DNA of 5,363 bases from UBA1388 sp964555515. GTDB lineage: Bacteria; Patescibacteriota; Microgenomatia; UBA1400; PJMF01. Under the pieces are notes generated by a model, which was given only the letters and a program-made list of their open reading frames with translations, was not told the origin of the DNA and did no database searches. Within the stretch, counting starts at the first letter, position 1; each line of letters begins with the position of its first letter. This document shows positions 5,157-5,363 of this stretch, piece by piece. The translations under genes and the position numbers were made by a program. Where the stretch lies: the NCBI GenBank assembly GCA_964555515.1, contig CAZKSJ010000046.1, forward strand, positions 1 through 5,363. The letters run 5' to 3'.

Positions 5157-5363
5157 TTTTTGCCTTCAGCTAAGCTTTGCGAAGGGCTTCTACCTGCACG
5201 TAAACTCCTAGCATTCGCCGAGGTGACTACGCTTTTACCTGTTTGTCTTTCAATTTCCGCCCTTGCAACTCCAGCTACCCCACCACCCTCTCTGGAACTC
5301 TTTTGTTTTGTTCTAAGTTCAATGGCTTTTTGATCTTGGAAATTTCGGTTGTTGAGGCTTCTG
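5157..5363 (-). CDS. Bro-N/DinD-like protein, C-terminal region fragment
   Basis: The minus strand is open for 68 codons from 5362 to the gap, with no stop and with the start beyond the right edge. The key stretch is SREGGGVAGVARAEIERQTG (about residues 23-42) followed by KSVVTSANARSL. It matches the conserved tail GG-x-AG-x-AR-x-x-(x)E-x-x-(x)GK-x-V-(V/I)-(S/T)-x-x-N found at the C-terminus of Bro-N or 'DNA-damage-inducible protein D'/antirepressor-like proteins of bacteria and phages. The N-terminal Bro-N domain itself is not in the window. The preceding residues (NNRNFQDQKAIELRTKQKSS) are polar and probably helical. After the motif comes a basic, serine-rich tail (RAGRSPSQSLAEGK) that may end inside the gap. 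Such proteins are often mobile or phage-derived regulators, but no other phage gene is visible here. Moderate confidence in the family and high confidence that it is coding. Confidence 0.55.

Noticed and set aside
4979..5173. Plus-strand frame crossing the N gap
   Set aside because: Most of its codons are N; the real coding on both sides of the gap is on the minus strand.

Overview
The window looks like a metagenome-assembled scaffold from a small-genome, AT-leaning bacterium; an assembly gap of 117 N lies at 5040-5156. TAA, TGA and TAG all appear as stops of plausible genes, which fits the standard bacterial code. I lean towards a Patescibacteria/CPR-like host, because of tiny multi-pass membrane proteins, promoters pressed against start codons with no Shine-Dalgarno sequence, a large secreted modular protein of unknown function, and a Bro-N/DinD-like tail. 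This is an impression of gene style; no marker gene is present.

Layout, left to right. Positions 1-204 (minus) hold the N-terminal 68 codons of an unrecognised protein running off the left edge. Positions 345-650 (minus) encode a 101-residue three-helix membrane protein. Positions 781-2109 (minus) encode a 442-residue GT-B glycosyltransferase resembling the MGDG synthase/MurG superfamily; it is the best recognised gene here. Positions 2282-2634 (minus) hold a small membrane-protein gene whose full reading frame is recovered only with a -1 shift at an in-frame A AAA AAC heptamer. Positions 2755-4596 (plus) encode a 613-residue secreted protein with an N-terminal helical part, a glycine-rich hydrophobic segment, a polar linker, a lipocalin-like beta domain and a C-terminal DUF3862/BamE-like domain. 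A short intrinsic terminator follows. To the right, on the minus strand, are the C-terminus of a CARDB-type surface protein (4823-5039), the N gap, and the C-terminal region of a Bro-N/DinD-like protein (5157-5363).

The genes look like separate transcription units rather than one operon: each complete gene has its own -10-like element just upstream. In four cases that element lies only 6-10 nt from the start codon, implying leaderless or nearly leaderless mRNAs. The 2635-2754 interval is a divergent promoter region. A cell-envelope theme (glycosyltransferase, small membrane proteins, secreted modular protein, CARDB protein) runs through the window, but nothing in the sequence proves that these proteins act together. 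I see no tRNA, rRNA, CRISPR array, insertion sequence or origin.
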